DNA of 64,000 nucleotides from positions 719,333 to 783,332 of the forward strand of contig CH003145.1 of assembly GCA_000149265.1 (NCBI GenBank), read 5' to 3'. The notes under the pieces are model-generated. The model ran no database searches, had not been told where the DNA came from, and saw only the letters and a program-made list of their open reading frames with translations. Within the stretch, counting starts at the first letter, position 1, and the number at the start of each line of letters is the position of its first letter. Below, in pieces: positions 13,601 through 24,690 of this stretch. A program made the position numbers and the translations under genes. This stretch comes from Ciona savignyi. Its lineage: Eukaryota > Chordata > Ascidiacea > Phlebobranchia > Cionidae.

Positions 13601-16600
13601 ATTTTATTTGCAGCCATACTATTAGGAACTTATATGTAATGAGCAATGTAATAAAATATTTTTTTATTAGGAATCATAAAGTATATAATAAATTATTTTC
13701 TGGGTGTTTAAATACATGGTCCATGTTATAAATTTTGCAACACAAAAAGCGCTTGACCATGTCTACATAAACTACATACAATAAAAAAAAAATTATGACA
13801 TATTGGTACATTGATATCAACTTTCAAAAAAGCATTTTAATAAATAAAGAATATGTCTTCGATAAATCACCCACCAAAAATTTCTCTGATAACCTATCCA
13901 TACCAAGCAAAAAGAGGAAAGAGTTGCTGGTAGTATTACTTATTTTAATATTTAGTACACTTGCTTCGGATCAATTTACTATTTTAATGTTTTATAACAT
14001 GTACACAACTACGTAATCTTTGATATGCAAAACATAAATAAGTGGTTTAAATTTAAATAAACTATTGTATAAATTACACTGTTGAAGCCTAGAAATTTGG
14101 TGCATGGTTTGTCAGAACATAGAAACAAAACAATAATTAATTTATGTATTAAAATACTATAAGTAATACAACAAAACTAATTAGCTCATAAAACCTTTTC
14201 AGATCCATCTATAACATGCAAAGCAACATCACAAGTTGCATTCCTGCAACATTGATTTGAACATGCTTCCAAATTCAAGTCCTTCACAACTTCGAAGTCG
14301 TTTTTGACTAAAGGACCCTGCAGCTGCAGTTGATATCCACCATGTGCTAGAACTTCACATTGTCCTGTGTTGTGAACAAGAGATTACACAATGATTTTTA
14401 AAAACTCTGAACAATTATTCATATAAACATATAATATCAATCGGATCTGTCAGTCTGTCACAAGTTTCTGTGACATTTTTCTTGAAAACATGTGCTACAT
14501 GACTATTTAATTTTCTACATTACTCCTTCGGTAGACAGTTTGCTGGGGTTTTTGGTAAAAAGTTAAGTTTGTTACAAAAACAGGTTTATTTCTATCCCTT
14601 CAGGATTCCATACAGCATAATTTCATTCTTGTCATTTTAAATATAAACCCATTCAAAAGTTAATTTAGTCGAAAATATGAGTCAAATATCATGTTTTTAG
14701 GGATAGAAATGAGACCCTATCAAGTGGGAGACTTATGAAAAATCTAATAGTCATATTACACATGTTAATTTATAAAACAAATGTGAAAATCCAAGTCGTT
14801 TAGTTAAGTTTCACATTTGAACATGTAAAAGTGCCAAGATGTTTAGTCTCCGAGAAAATGGCCGCAAACCATTTAAAAAAATATTAAATTTTTATCAAGT
14901 TATTATATGTTATGGTAGAATACAGATTAAAGAAATGCATTATAGATGCATATTGGAGTAAGAAAAACATAGTTTTTAATGTTTTTACCAAACTGTACTA
15001 TTTTTTAGAATCCAGTGGTAACATCATTACAGTACCTTAGCACTGGTGCCTGAAGCATGCAAATATATGAAGCTTAACGTTAAGGTTATTGAGCATTCTT
15101 CAGCAGAATTGAAACTTAAAGATAGCCCTCAGTACCATGAAAAGTATCATAAACAACAAACATATAAATATGGGCATAGTTGTGTATCAAGTTGTTCAGG
15201 GTTTTTTTAACAACAAAAATTTTATAACATTTTAGACAATGGTAAAATATATTTAATTTTTATATTTTGGACAATACAATCTCTTGTTGTAATATGATAC
15301 AGACCAAAGACCAATGATATAGATAAAACTTAACAATAACAGGAAATAAATTAACCTTTTACCTGTAGAATGGACTAGTACCTTACCATTGGGCAGCTTT
15401 GGGATAATTACATTTGTTCTATTATAATGCTATACATACTCACTTATAAGGTAGAGATGATGTTGACATTAATTCTTATTAGAGTAATCCTTTATTTCAA
15501 ATTAGAGTAATCATTTTCTTTTATGCAGAGTAAGTGCATTTTAAGTGTTCAATATACAGCCTTGCACATATTTAATTTAATGACATTTATAATGTGTTTC
15601 TAAAAAAGTTTCTAACGCCAGTGGAATTTTTATCTTCTGTGGTTTTTCCTTTTCCATTTAATGAAAAAAAAATACTCCATGTGGAGGCTCACGCGAGTAA
15701 CACAAATAAAGTGTCAAGCGAGTAATGGAAGTAAACATAGAGTGCAACCATGGTCTGTATGAAGTAACAGTTTAAATGTGGTATTATAACAATCTTACAC
15801 CATGCTGCTGTATACTCCCGTATTTGGTTCGCGCAGTATGTATAATAAAAAGGTTATACTCAAATTTCTAGTTAAATAAATAACGGCTACGGTAAACGTT
15901 AATTAGTTTTTTATATGCGAGAGTAAATCCTTACTCGTGCGGATTTTTGGCCCTGTCGGTGTACTTTGACATTAGAGCATAATTTTTTCTAAATAAACTC
16001 ACCTAACTATTTGGTCATTTTTAGCAAATACATTTTATGGGATTTTTTGAAAGTAGAAGTTTTCCCAGCTGCTTAATGGGTTTTCCCAGGGTTTTCCTAG
16101 AGATTTTTTTTCGTTCACCTAATAGGCCTAACTGAATTTGACATTCTGTTCATTTTATCCAATGTTTAAAAAGATTAGTACAAGGTATGAATGCTCTTTT
16201 TTAAGACTAGTATATTTTTTGACTTTTTACTTCAAATGTTATATGTATCCTGTTTATTGCAAATGAAAAATAAATTAAACAAACATTAAATCATAATATA
16301 TATATAACGTGTCAACAGTTGGGTAAGCTACCATACGGTGCTAAGTAAAGTGGTGTGTAACTACCTTGCGGAAGGCGATGTGTGTTTTTGGTTGATTATG
16401 GATGTAGGTATAAGGAAAAATCTGCATTGAATAAATTAATATGGTTATCGTCATATATGATCAATGTTATCATCAGAAAACTTTTAAACACATGCCATGT
16501 TCACAAGCTATTACTAGACTGTTTAACAATTTGTTGTACAAACAACCAAAATTTACTTGTAGCAATAAACCCTGACAAATTTTTTTTAAATGATTATACA

Positions 16601-17538
16601 TGAGACTAGCAAAAAAAGCTGGTTTCGATCTTAAAACCTTCCGCTTGGCAGCCCAACGCTCCACTACCCTGACAAAAATTGTTACTAATATTCCAGTACC
16701 GGTAGCTGAAATTTGTAATAAGCTATTTGAATGAAGTCAATAGAGATAAATTTAGGATAGGATAGGTTATTCATGTTTATCCCTGTGAATGGAAAAATAA
16801 AGGGGACCCATTAATCCGCTGGGTTTCTAGGCAATGTTATGTGCCTTGACCAAGGATACAACCAAGTAGCTAGCAAAAATGTTCGAACATGCAACCTTTC
16901 AGCTGAAAGGTGCCACACTAAACCACCAGACTAACTGGTCAGACATAATTTAGAATCAAGCACATGTTCATGGACATTAGTGTATTTTAAGTCTTAGTAG
17001 CCAGGTCAATGAATAAGCTGGGAATCTATATGCAGGCAGCAGAATAATAATAACCGTTGTTTACAAATTGTTTGATGTTATTATGGTGGGCCCATATGGA
17101 AAGTATGTCAATTTTCGAAGAGATCTCGAGTGTGCACACGCCAAATATTTAAGTGTGCAGTGTGCAAACGTCCACAGTGCACACTTCAAGTTGTATTTTC
17201 CCTCAATAACTGTTAAATTTTACGTTATTTAGACATCCACATACAAGGAATTATACTATTTTCTGATAGACGTATTTTAGGTACCTTGACAAAGAACACA
17301 ACCCATGGTAGCTTGCGGCTTTAAACAACCTTTTGGCTGATAGTCCGACAAGATATCTTTATGAGCTAACTGCAGTTAAATATTATAAATATCGTTTACT
17401 TAAGTCTAACAGGTTACTCTACTCACCGTTGTTTATCAGTTCAGCTTCGCATATTTCCAAAATGTAAATAATAAAGAAAACAATCTGGATCATTCCACGA
17501 ACAGTTTTTAAAAATCGGAAAGACTTCCAGGAAGGCAT
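1657..17538 (-). CDS. KIAA0319L: KIAA0319/KIAA0319L-like MANSC-PKD transmembrane protein
   Basis: Single-pass cell-surface glycoprotein of the KIAA0319 family (neuronal migration and trafficking; the human L paralog is the AAV receptor, by family knowledge). Exons, 5' to 3': 17427-17538, 14195-14364, 12824-12965, 11952-12103, 10849-11065, 10457-10575, 8816-8975, 7670-7773, 7452-7560, 7016-7179, 6566-6688, 6109-6254, 5385-5533, gap-5015, 4174-4333, 3768-3913, 3517-3650, 3229-3351, 2750-2840, 2170-2270, 1657-1967; all phases agree apart from the damage noted below. Order: signal peptide (VFFIIYILEICEA), Cys-rich MANSC domain, Thr/Pro-rich linker, five PKD domains (motifs such as DDDGIISYHWKL and SYTYKLTVTDTDG), a conserved stalk, an EGF-like Cys cluster (CENKCSNHGKCHSG), TM helix (YVIIVVFIIIIGVCLLLYF), basic cytoplasmic tail. 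About 1040 residues, as expected. A second in-frame ATG lies at 17493. Exon 14 runs into the N gap and exon 15 holds a 1-bp frameshift near 4270. Ortholog of the common ancestor of the two vertebrate paralogs. Confidence 0.95.
4751..4954. other. Assembly gap (204 N) clipping a PKD5 exon
   Basis: A run of 204 N. The exon entering from 5015 reads ADTVRITLPDNA, the start of the fifth PKD domain, and continues into the gap; its 3' end and donor site are missing. Confidence 0.95.
9388..9598. mobile_element. hAT-type non-autonomous element, 8-bp TSD
   Basis: Starts CAGCGTTTCTCAAACT and ends AGTTTGAGAACCACTA, an imperfect terminal inverted repeat. It is flanked by the exact 8-bp duplication CTTTAACA (9380-9387 and 9599-9606). 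About 210 bp, no coding capacity. A longer relative sits at 43171-43484 with near-identical interior. It lies in an intron of the KIAA0319L gene. Confidence 0.88.
10034..10270. repeat. Dispersed repeat, copy 1 of 2
   Basis: About 235 bp starting GTACCCACTGCTCAATAG and ending near TTTACCAAATTACTG. A same-orientation copy sits at 21930-22135 in RPS26 intron 1, with long shared stretches such as CCAAACCATATATTGTAATA and AATGTCGATTTTAATGCAC. No TSD or coding content was found, so its class is open. Confidence 0.75.
12293..12710. mobile_element. hAT-type non-autonomous element, 8-bp TSD
   Basis: Termini CAGGGGTGTCCAACC and GGTTGGACACCCCTG are perfect inverted repeats of 15 bp. The flanks carry an exact 8-bp duplication TTTAATGG (12285-12292 and 12711-12718). 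418 bp, no transposase ORF. It lies in the KIAA0319L intron between the second MANSC exon and the linker exon. The terminus matches the CAGGGGT hAT consensus as I know it. Confidence 0.92.
16754..16945 (-). repeat. tRNA-derived SINE copy, internally deleted
   Basis: Reads as the reverse complement of the SINE whose best copy is 40921-41210: tail AGGATAGGATA..TTCATGTTTATCCC, then the middle CCGCTGGGTTT..GGCAATG, then the tRNA-like head (CTTTCAGCTGAAAGG). The central block around AGCTATTACAGTG is missing. It lies in the first KIAA0319L intron. Confidence 0.7.
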
Positions 17539-18063
17539 TTCATTTAACAGATTGACTCGGTCATACAACGTTTAGTAATACAAACTACGTTATCTATTAC
17601 ACAACGTACGCACGTCGCATCTAGCGAGTAAATAATTACAACAGGGATTTGGTTATTCTGACGCATATTCCGTAGAATAACATTGCAGTGTTTCCCAATT
17701 AATTTATTTTTAATTTTTTGTTAGAATAAAAGGGAAAAATGTTAATAATAAATTTTCTGTCGTGAAAAATTAGTTCCAGCGTAAAATAGTCCCACTTGAA
17801 CTTTAATCCTTTGTGGCATCCGTATTGTTTTTCTGTGGAAAAGAAAACTATCAACTAATTGTTGTTATTACAAATACAGTACAAGTAAACCCTACTATCG
17901 TATACGCGGAAAACGCGGAAGAGTTATTACACGATCAACCTTCAGACTACCTCGCGAATAAAAAAGGAAACGTTAACATATGCAGGTAACGTACCTGCAC
18001 ACTAATATTGGAGTATGCTATAAATTTGGATAGGGTAGAATATCTAATAGCACAATATTGTTT

Positions 18064-18170
18064 AACCCAGCAAAGTTTTGGACCCATGATGGTTCGTCAC
18101 ACCGGTCGTTTTTGGATAGGAGTCAGTATATGTATTTGTCGTTAACCATTCGGCCACACGACCGTACATA
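18064..18170 (-). repeat. Second tRNA-derived repeat family, fragment
   Basis: On the minus strand it begins TGGCCGAATGGTTAACGAC, resembling a tRNA-Leu/Ser A-box region, and ends with a B-box-like GGGTCCAAAACTTTGC. A homologous minus-strand copy with a poly(A) tail is at 50866-50995. Confidence 0.6.
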
Positions 18171-18626
18171 TCTAATATTGTAGTACTTACAGTACCACGG
18201 GTCGTTTTTTCAATAGCATAAAGCTTATTGCGGTTATAACAGAATGTTACATTTATGGTGTAACCTTGTAATTATTACATTTATATACATACCACAAACG
18301 CTAGAATAATTCTATTTCATATGTTATTATTTCATTGGGATCGGTGTGTCCCGATGATGAGATTTTTGGCTTGAAATAACAATGTTATTAATGAAAGCTT
18401 AAACTGATTTAATGAGCCTGAGGGTCCACCGCTTTAAATTGTTTTATTAGTTAGATTTTGTTTTCAGTAAGCATTTTAAAGTTTTGTATATACGCTACAA
18501 TTTCTTGCACGCCGGCCGAGTCACAAATTGAAGATTGGGTCCTCGAAACCAGCCTTTGGTTTCAAACGATTCCCCTTGTTCTGACAATACACTCCTGCCC
18601 TCTCCCATCCCAAAAACTGCCCTAAA

Positions 18627-18925
18627 TCGGCTGTATCATGGTATATTAACTTCAGTGCGATACCTTTCAACCGAAAGGTTTCATATATAAAACTGGCCGC
18701 TGGCTCGTCGGTTGTGTCCTTGGGCATAATGCACTTTACGAACATTGCCCAAACCCAGCGGATTAGTGGATTCTACCAAAGTGAAGGAACGTCTCTATCA
18801 TATACAACACACTGCAATAGCTCTAGTAATCCGTCAGTAGGCGCGAGGTAATCTGACGATTTCCCGTGTGTTAACCCCCTTGGTTTTCTCATTTATGGGG
18901 ATAAACATGAATATCCTATCCTATT
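18627..18925 (+). repeat. tRNA-derived SINE copy
   Basis: Plus-oriented copy. Head around ATTAACTTCAGTGCGATACC, then GTTGTGTCCTTGGGC, AACCCAGCGGATTAGTGG, CATATACAACACACTGCAAT, GATTTCCCGTGTGTTAACCC and tail GAATATCCTATCCTA. The block order matches the full copy at 40921-41210 on the opposite strand. Confidence 0.8.
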
Positions 18926-19845
18926 ATTTGAACCGGTTCCACAAGATAACAGCACAACTGAACCTCACGGCCTCACCACACGTAGACACAGGTGTCTACA
19001 CGTGGTTTTATTGCATCCTCGCCCATTGTCATTAGAAAATGATATTTATGTTTTATCATCGTGTGTGGGAAAACTTGAGGTAGTAATCACAACACGAGCA
19101 ATCGTCAGATTACCTATAACAATTAATCTAAAAAGCCCTTTAAGCAACTGAGTATAAGCGTTGTGCCTTTGCTAAGGACACAACCGTCCAGCTAGTATTT
19201 TCAATCCTGCAAAATTTCGGCTGTAAAGCAACGTACAAAACCACCACGTTGACAGAAAAAATTGTCACTTTAAGTAAACTTGCCGTTTTTTTGCTTGCCA
19301 ATCAGACCACTTAAAATCTCCAAACAGTGTTTTTCAAAACCATTTATTTTTTGGCCTTGTTAAACCTTAAAACTAACCCTACGGTTGGCACCGAAAATGT
19401 ATGTTTAAAGATATTTGCTAGTGTTTGCTTTGGTCCGTTCATGACTTTAAGCACAAGGGTATGCTTAATTCAGTCCATTTTCAAAGGAACCGACATGCAT
19501 TCTATCCTCATTGAATCATTATTTAGAGTGTCGACCGTTTTGAACAAAAACACATTTTCTAAATAAAAAAAACGACAAAACATATTTTTCAACCAATTAA
19601 CAATTAATTTGTTGTTGTCTGCCCATTGCGTATTTTTACTTCTAAAATGGGATTTCTATGATGCTTTCGACTGAGTTTCTATGGTCGGTTACAACTCTTT
19701 TAGTTCTGAACCGTGGGAAGCAGGTAGAGTTATGATTTTTGTACTTTATCGGCTTTAATCGCGATTATCTTAACATAATATTGTAAGAAAGTTGTAGCTG
19801 TGCTTTACAAAACTTTTATAATTATTAAAATCGTAACATTGGCAC

Positions 19846-19858
19846 CTCTATTTGTCAG
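19846..19858 (+). promoter_or_regulatory. Candidate spliced-leader trans-splice acceptor of RPS26
   Basis: A pyrimidine-rich stretch ends in TTTGTCAG at 19858, only six bases (GGCAAA) before the RPS26 start codon, with no candidate upstream 5' exon seen. In Ciona about half of mRNAs receive a short spliced leader at such unpaired acceptors (family knowledge). The assignment to this gene is inference. Confidence 0.4.
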
Positions 19859-19864
19859 GGCAAA

Positions 19865-22800
19865 ATGCCGTTCAAGAGACGAAATGGTGGTCGTAATAAG
19901 CAAGGGCGCGGGCATGTAAAATACGTTCGTTGTGAATCATCTGGTGCAAGGGTGCCTAAGGATAAAGCAATCAAAAAGTATATCATCAGGTAATTTTAAA
20001 ACTTATATACTAGGCCTAAATGATTTCATTGGTTTCTGTTTAATAAAAAAATGCACGAATCTCAAACTAGACTAAAAACACAGACAAGTTAAACAAATCC
20101 AGTATGTTAGAGTAGATTGCAAAATAATAAAAGACTACACATGCACCTTCTCACGAAAAGGCCCAGTTAATGGGGTGCTAATTACTAGATTGCTTGAAAC
20201 CCTAACCTTCCATGTGATCCTGTAGTAATTAGAGGTAACGCAGTTAATGACCTTTCAAAGCATGTTACCCGCTGCCCCCGCTTTGATAAAACACTCCTGA
20301 ACATCTGTAGTTTTCATTCTGTTTATAAAGAATACTTCAGTAGCTATGTTGTTAATTTGCAGTATTGCCCTTTTGCAGTTCTGCGCTCTTCTCCAATGAA
20401 GTTTATTAAAATGAGCTAACTAATGAATTGTTAATCCCTACTGTTACAGTTATGGTACAAGTTAACTTTTCTTCTTTTTTTCTTTTTTTTTAGGGAGGCA
20501 CCAAACTTGGATAACTTTTGGGTTTTGGGTTTTTTGGTGCCTTCCTGTTTTGCTATAGTATTTTGCCAGTTGCCACAGTGTTTATTTTGTTAATTGTTGG
20601 ATTTTCAGTTAACGCCATATTTTTTTTTGTATATATATATATTTGACATGTTTTTTCAAATTGTTGGTGGTAAACGCTGCAGCGAAAGAAACAAAAATAA
20701 AAATTGTATTGTAACTAAAACGAATTACCACAATATAAATAATACGAAACAATAAATAAAAAACACAGAAGAATAGAAATCAAATTCTGGAGTTTGGGGG
20801 ATTAGTTATAACAATCCGTTCACTACAAATCGTTCTTTCTCTTTTTATCACAAAAACGTTTTGTCTATTTAACACGTTTGATCGTCTTACCACAGACTCT
20901 TAGGTACAGGTAAAAAGAAATACTGAAGTAATAAACTAAAGCCACGCCTTACACATGTACAAAAATAAAGAGAACAGAGGATAAAAAGGCAAATGAGAGA
21001 AAGTAATGATGTTACAGAAAACAGGAAATAATAATCTAAATCAACAAAAACTCTCGCATTAACAAGCTGAGTTTATTTTAAATTTAATTTGTAAATTTGC
21101 TTAGTTTTAATTGAGTTACTTTAGACAATAAAGGATGTTCTGCAAAATATTTACTTGGGAGTTAAATTCTATGTATATTAAGAGTATGCATGATATCTGT
21201 TAATGGCCGAATTTATATAAAATTGTGTCATGGCTGGCCAGCAAGTTTTTTTATAATTTTTTTTTAAAAGTAATAAAAGTCCAAACAACAATGCAAAAAA
21301 AAGGAAAACCGTTTTAATTAATATCAATTTGTTTGTGGTACGTCTTATTACTACATGATCACTTGGGAGCGCTTAAATTGCTTTGAGAGTTCGTGTTAGA
21401 GTTAACGTTAGGATTCCAAGCGATCTTGTAGTAGTTAGAGACACCTTTTTGTTTGTGCACATTGTTTTTTAAAATATAGGCTTTCAGATGATGTGCAGGA
21501 ATCAACTGTCTACCATGTTATTCATAATTCGCATTTATATTGTTCACACAACAATCTACAATAATTCAGTTTTTTTACTGTCTTTCCAATTTTGTATTCA
21601 ATTAAACAAAAAATGTTAAACATCAAATTTGTATTACATGTCAATTTTTATATGTTAACCTCAGTGAAAAATGTAAACTTAAAAATATGTTAGATATAGC
21701 ATCAATTTGTTTTATGCCATTATCGATGCTGCGCATTAACGGGTTAAATAAATGCAAAACAAATTCATCATAAAAACTAAATCCGCATGTTATGAAATGA
21801 GAATTTAGTATTTATCTTTTTTGTTCTTACTTTTTTGACATTAATAAGACTATCCATGATTAAAGCTGGACTAGAAGTGCCAACACATAGTACAATAACA
21901 ATTATTCCTAGGCATAGTACACCAAACTAAATTAGTACCCACTGCTCAATAGCAAAGATTTACAGGTTCCATTTCAGTTAAATAATTGCACTGCCAAACC
22001 ATATATTGTAATAATTTAAATTATTGATTTTAGAATATAAACTGTATGCTGTTAATAATGCGAATTGTAAACCTTGACTTTAGTTTTTAGGTGAAATGTC
22101 GATTTTAATGCACTTTTAATATGTTTACCAAATTCCTAATATGTATGCTAGTTAAGGCTAATGATTTGGTATTTTTGTTGTGGATCGTTTCAACTTTACC
22201 AATATTCTGCGCAGAAACATTGTGGATGCAGCTGGAATGAGAGATTTATCGGATGCCAGTGTGTACGACTCCTATGCTCTACCCAAGATGTACTACAAGG
22301 TCTACTACAGCGTATCTGCTGCTATTCATTTGAGGTGATTAATGTGCTGGTTATTTTGAATAATTTATTAGTCCGCGTTTTCTATGAACTGGTTTAAACA
22401 AAAGTATTAAATAGAAACAACGTTCTTATTTTCACATTCTCGCAGAAAGTAAGATTTACAGATCTCTTTCTATATGTTTAGACAATTTTTCCCCTGCAAT
22501 TTATTTTTGACAAAAAAATGTATTTTCTGAATTAAAGCCATAGACTCCTTAAAGAAAGGACTGCCATTGTCATGCTTGGGGTTTGGAACTTGGGTGCTAG
22601 ATTTAACTGGTTGTAGTATTTTCCATAGTTAAATTGACTTGGGCCATGTGTTTTTTAATATTAATTTCCCCCATTATGTATAGAAGTAAAGATCATAAGC
22701 CTACTGTGTAAAATATTTAAAAACGGCAAATTTTAGTAATATTCTAACGTGTTTTGGAGTTGGAATAACGTCTTGATATTGCTGAAGTTGCGCGTTTTAT

Positions 22801-24221
22801 GCAACATGTGGTCTAGTAGGCGCTGCGAAAATACGTAACAGTATAAAAAAGGCCAACATTTTAAAAGGTCCGTTTTGAAAATCTAGCACCCAAGTTCCAA
22901 ATCCCGAGCGGCACAGTGTGCAGTTCTTTCTTTAAGAAGTCTATGATTAAAGCAGTAAAAGAGTTGTTGCATGTAATTATGATATGATTAAGTGTGAATT
23001 CTTTTAAAATGCATTAACGATGTAGTTAGTTTTGTGTGTGTGTGTTCACTGTGTTGTATACCAACTTAACCCGACCAACCTTGAACGGCCCGAATAACTA
23101 CACCTGTTAATATCAGAACTAGCAAAAAATTGTTTTTAGCAATGTACCCACTGTCATATGATTGCCAGCTAACAAAGCAAAACTTTTATTTAAAAAAAAA
23201 TCCATGTGAATTCTTTTAGGACAACACAAATTTCAATACCTAAAATTCATGCACATATAACTATTTAATACAGCAAAAATACTTACACACATAGTTTTGC
23301 AGTCTATTTGGCGTACCGGTGCAGTGTTTATTATTTAATCGGTAACTTACATTGCAACGCTTTGTCTCATCCTTCATCTTTATTTATAGTCAAGTAAAGG
23401 TGCTACCACTCCCCTGTTTTAATCAATTAGTTAAAAAAAGTTTATATGCAGAAGCAAGTGTATGTATGATGGTTAGTAACGCTAAGTCGTTTCCTTTAGC
23501 TTTATTAATTAAGGAATCTTTAGCTAAGTGTATGTAAGGATGGATTTGGCCGTGGTCCAACTTGCACCTGGTCGTAAAGAGCGGACATGTGTATCTTTTT
23601 AATAATTGGTGCAAATGCGCTCAGTTCCCGAGGATAATATGAAAAAGAAAACTAATATTTCTTTAATATATTAAAAGTCTGCCATCAATTAAAAACAGAA
23701 AGTGAAAATTTAAGCATTTTACAAAATTAAAATTACCAAATTTAAAATTCCAATGAGTCGATGATTTGTTATTATTTACAAGATTTAGTTCTACAAAATG
23801 CTTATGTGAATTTACCGCCTAGGGTCTTCTTATTGAATCTTATTATTCATTTGAGTGTCAACATAATATTAACATCCATTTACGCATAAGATTGTTTAAT
23901 TTTCAACTAAGTTATGCTTGGTTTGCATGTAAGAAAATTTAAAGTACGTATACTTAAACACAATCATACTAACCAAATATTTATAGGCATAGGACTATAA
24001 CAACTCTTGCTATGGAATGGATGTTTGACATAACAATACCTAAAGTGTTACAAAAGTTTTCCCGATGAAATTAGTTTTCCCCATAACTCATTTTCACTAT
24101 GATTAGATTGGTGAAGAATCGTTCCCACCTCGCTCGAAAGGACCGCACTCCACCCCCACGATTCCGACCGGGTGGGCAACAACAACAGCAACAAAACCAG
24201 ACACGTCCACGCGTCTCATAA
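19865..24221 (+). CDS. RPS26: 40S ribosomal protein S26 (eS26)
   Basis: Small-subunit protein at the mRNA exit channel near the 3' end of 18S rRNA. Three exons, 19865-19989, 22215-22334 and 24107-24221, joined in phase 2, give 119 residues (human 115, from memory). Recognisable blocks: [52 protein letters not shown] and [15 protein letters not shown]. The family's zinc site normally uses Cys23, Cys26, Cys74 and Cys77; here residues are Cys23, Ser26, Ser74 and Ala77, so the site is lost, and residue 29, also often Cys, is Arg. The C-terminus is a Gln-rich tail ([16 protein letters not shown]) instead of the vertebrate Pro-rich one. Two introns argue against a processed pseudogene, and the frame is open. 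AATAAA signals follow 7 and 14 bases after the stop. A canonical second copy elsewhere cannot be excluded. Confidence 0.95.
20165..20245. repeat. Short hairpin MITE-like repeat
   Basis: Flanked by imperfect inverted ends (GTGCTAATTACTAGATTGC and TGATCCTGTAGTAATTAGAGG). It resembles the hairpin at 21338-21450 in the same RPS26 intron. Confidence 0.5.
21338..21450. repeat. Short hairpin MITE-like repeat
   Basis: Ends GTCTTATTACTACATGATC and GATCTTGTAGTAGTTAGAGAC pair as an inverted repeat around a ~70-bp centre. A diverged second copy is at 20165-20245. Confidence 0.55.
21930..22135. repeat. Dispersed repeat, copy 2 of 2
   Basis: Same-orientation copy of the repeat at 10034-10270. It ends about 80 bp before RPS26 exon 2. 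Confidence 0.75.
22539..22945. mobile_element. MITE with ~65-bp TIRs and 8-bp TSD
   Basis: Left end CATAGACTCCTTAAAGAAAGG and right end (reverse) CATAGACTTCTTAAAGAAAGA match, and the homology extends to GGAACTTGGGTGCTAGAT on both sides. The flanks duplicate ATTAAAGC exactly (22531-22538 and 22946-22953). 407 bp, no ORF, in RPS26 intron 2. The 8-bp TSD suggests hAT mobilisation, though the CATAG terminus is not the usual CAGNG. Confidence 0.88.
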
Positions 24222-24227
24222 GTGCTG

Positions 24228-24240
24228 AATAAATAATAAA
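24228..24240 (+). terminator. RPS26 polyadenylation signals
   Basis: Two AATAAA hexamers (24228-24233 and 24235-24240) directly after the RPS26 stop codon imply a very short 3' UTR. Confidence 0.65.
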
Positions 24241-24690
24241 TCTCCACCAATGTTGTTTATTTGTTTGAAAGTAATGAGAATATCATGTAGTATTTATTCA
24301 TGCCCTTTTCCAGAATAGAAAATGTATTAACCTAGCAAGTTGCAATGCATAGTTACGGGCATAAAAGGAAAATTACAAGAATCCAAATCTGACCTGTAAC
24401 AATGGTATAGAAGTATTTCCAAAATGTTCGTATGAGGACCCTGTGTATTAAATTAGTATCTATTTTAAGAAAAAAACAGCAGCACTGTGTAAGTTTACAA
24501 TAGTAAAGCTAAAAAAAGTGGACATCGTTGATTGCATAAGTATCAAAGATAAATAGAATTTTATAAAATGAGGATTAATATTAAAAGGAGTAGTAAAAGC
24601 AACACAACTGCTATGTGTTTGGCACAAGTTATTAGATCGTGCGTGCTCACTTTTTTCAATACATTTTCTGATAGTTGTTTAATGCGGATT

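Larger units (their letters stand above)
17539..19864. other. Intergenic region between divergent KIAA0319L and RPS26
   Basis: Head-to-head spacer of 2.3 kb that must hold both promoters. It contains a fragment of a second tRNA-derived repeat (18064-18170), a SINE copy (18627-18925) and a diverged SINE head on the minus strand (about 19150-19265). No coding exon was recognised and no TATA box could be assigned with confidence. Confidence 0.6.
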
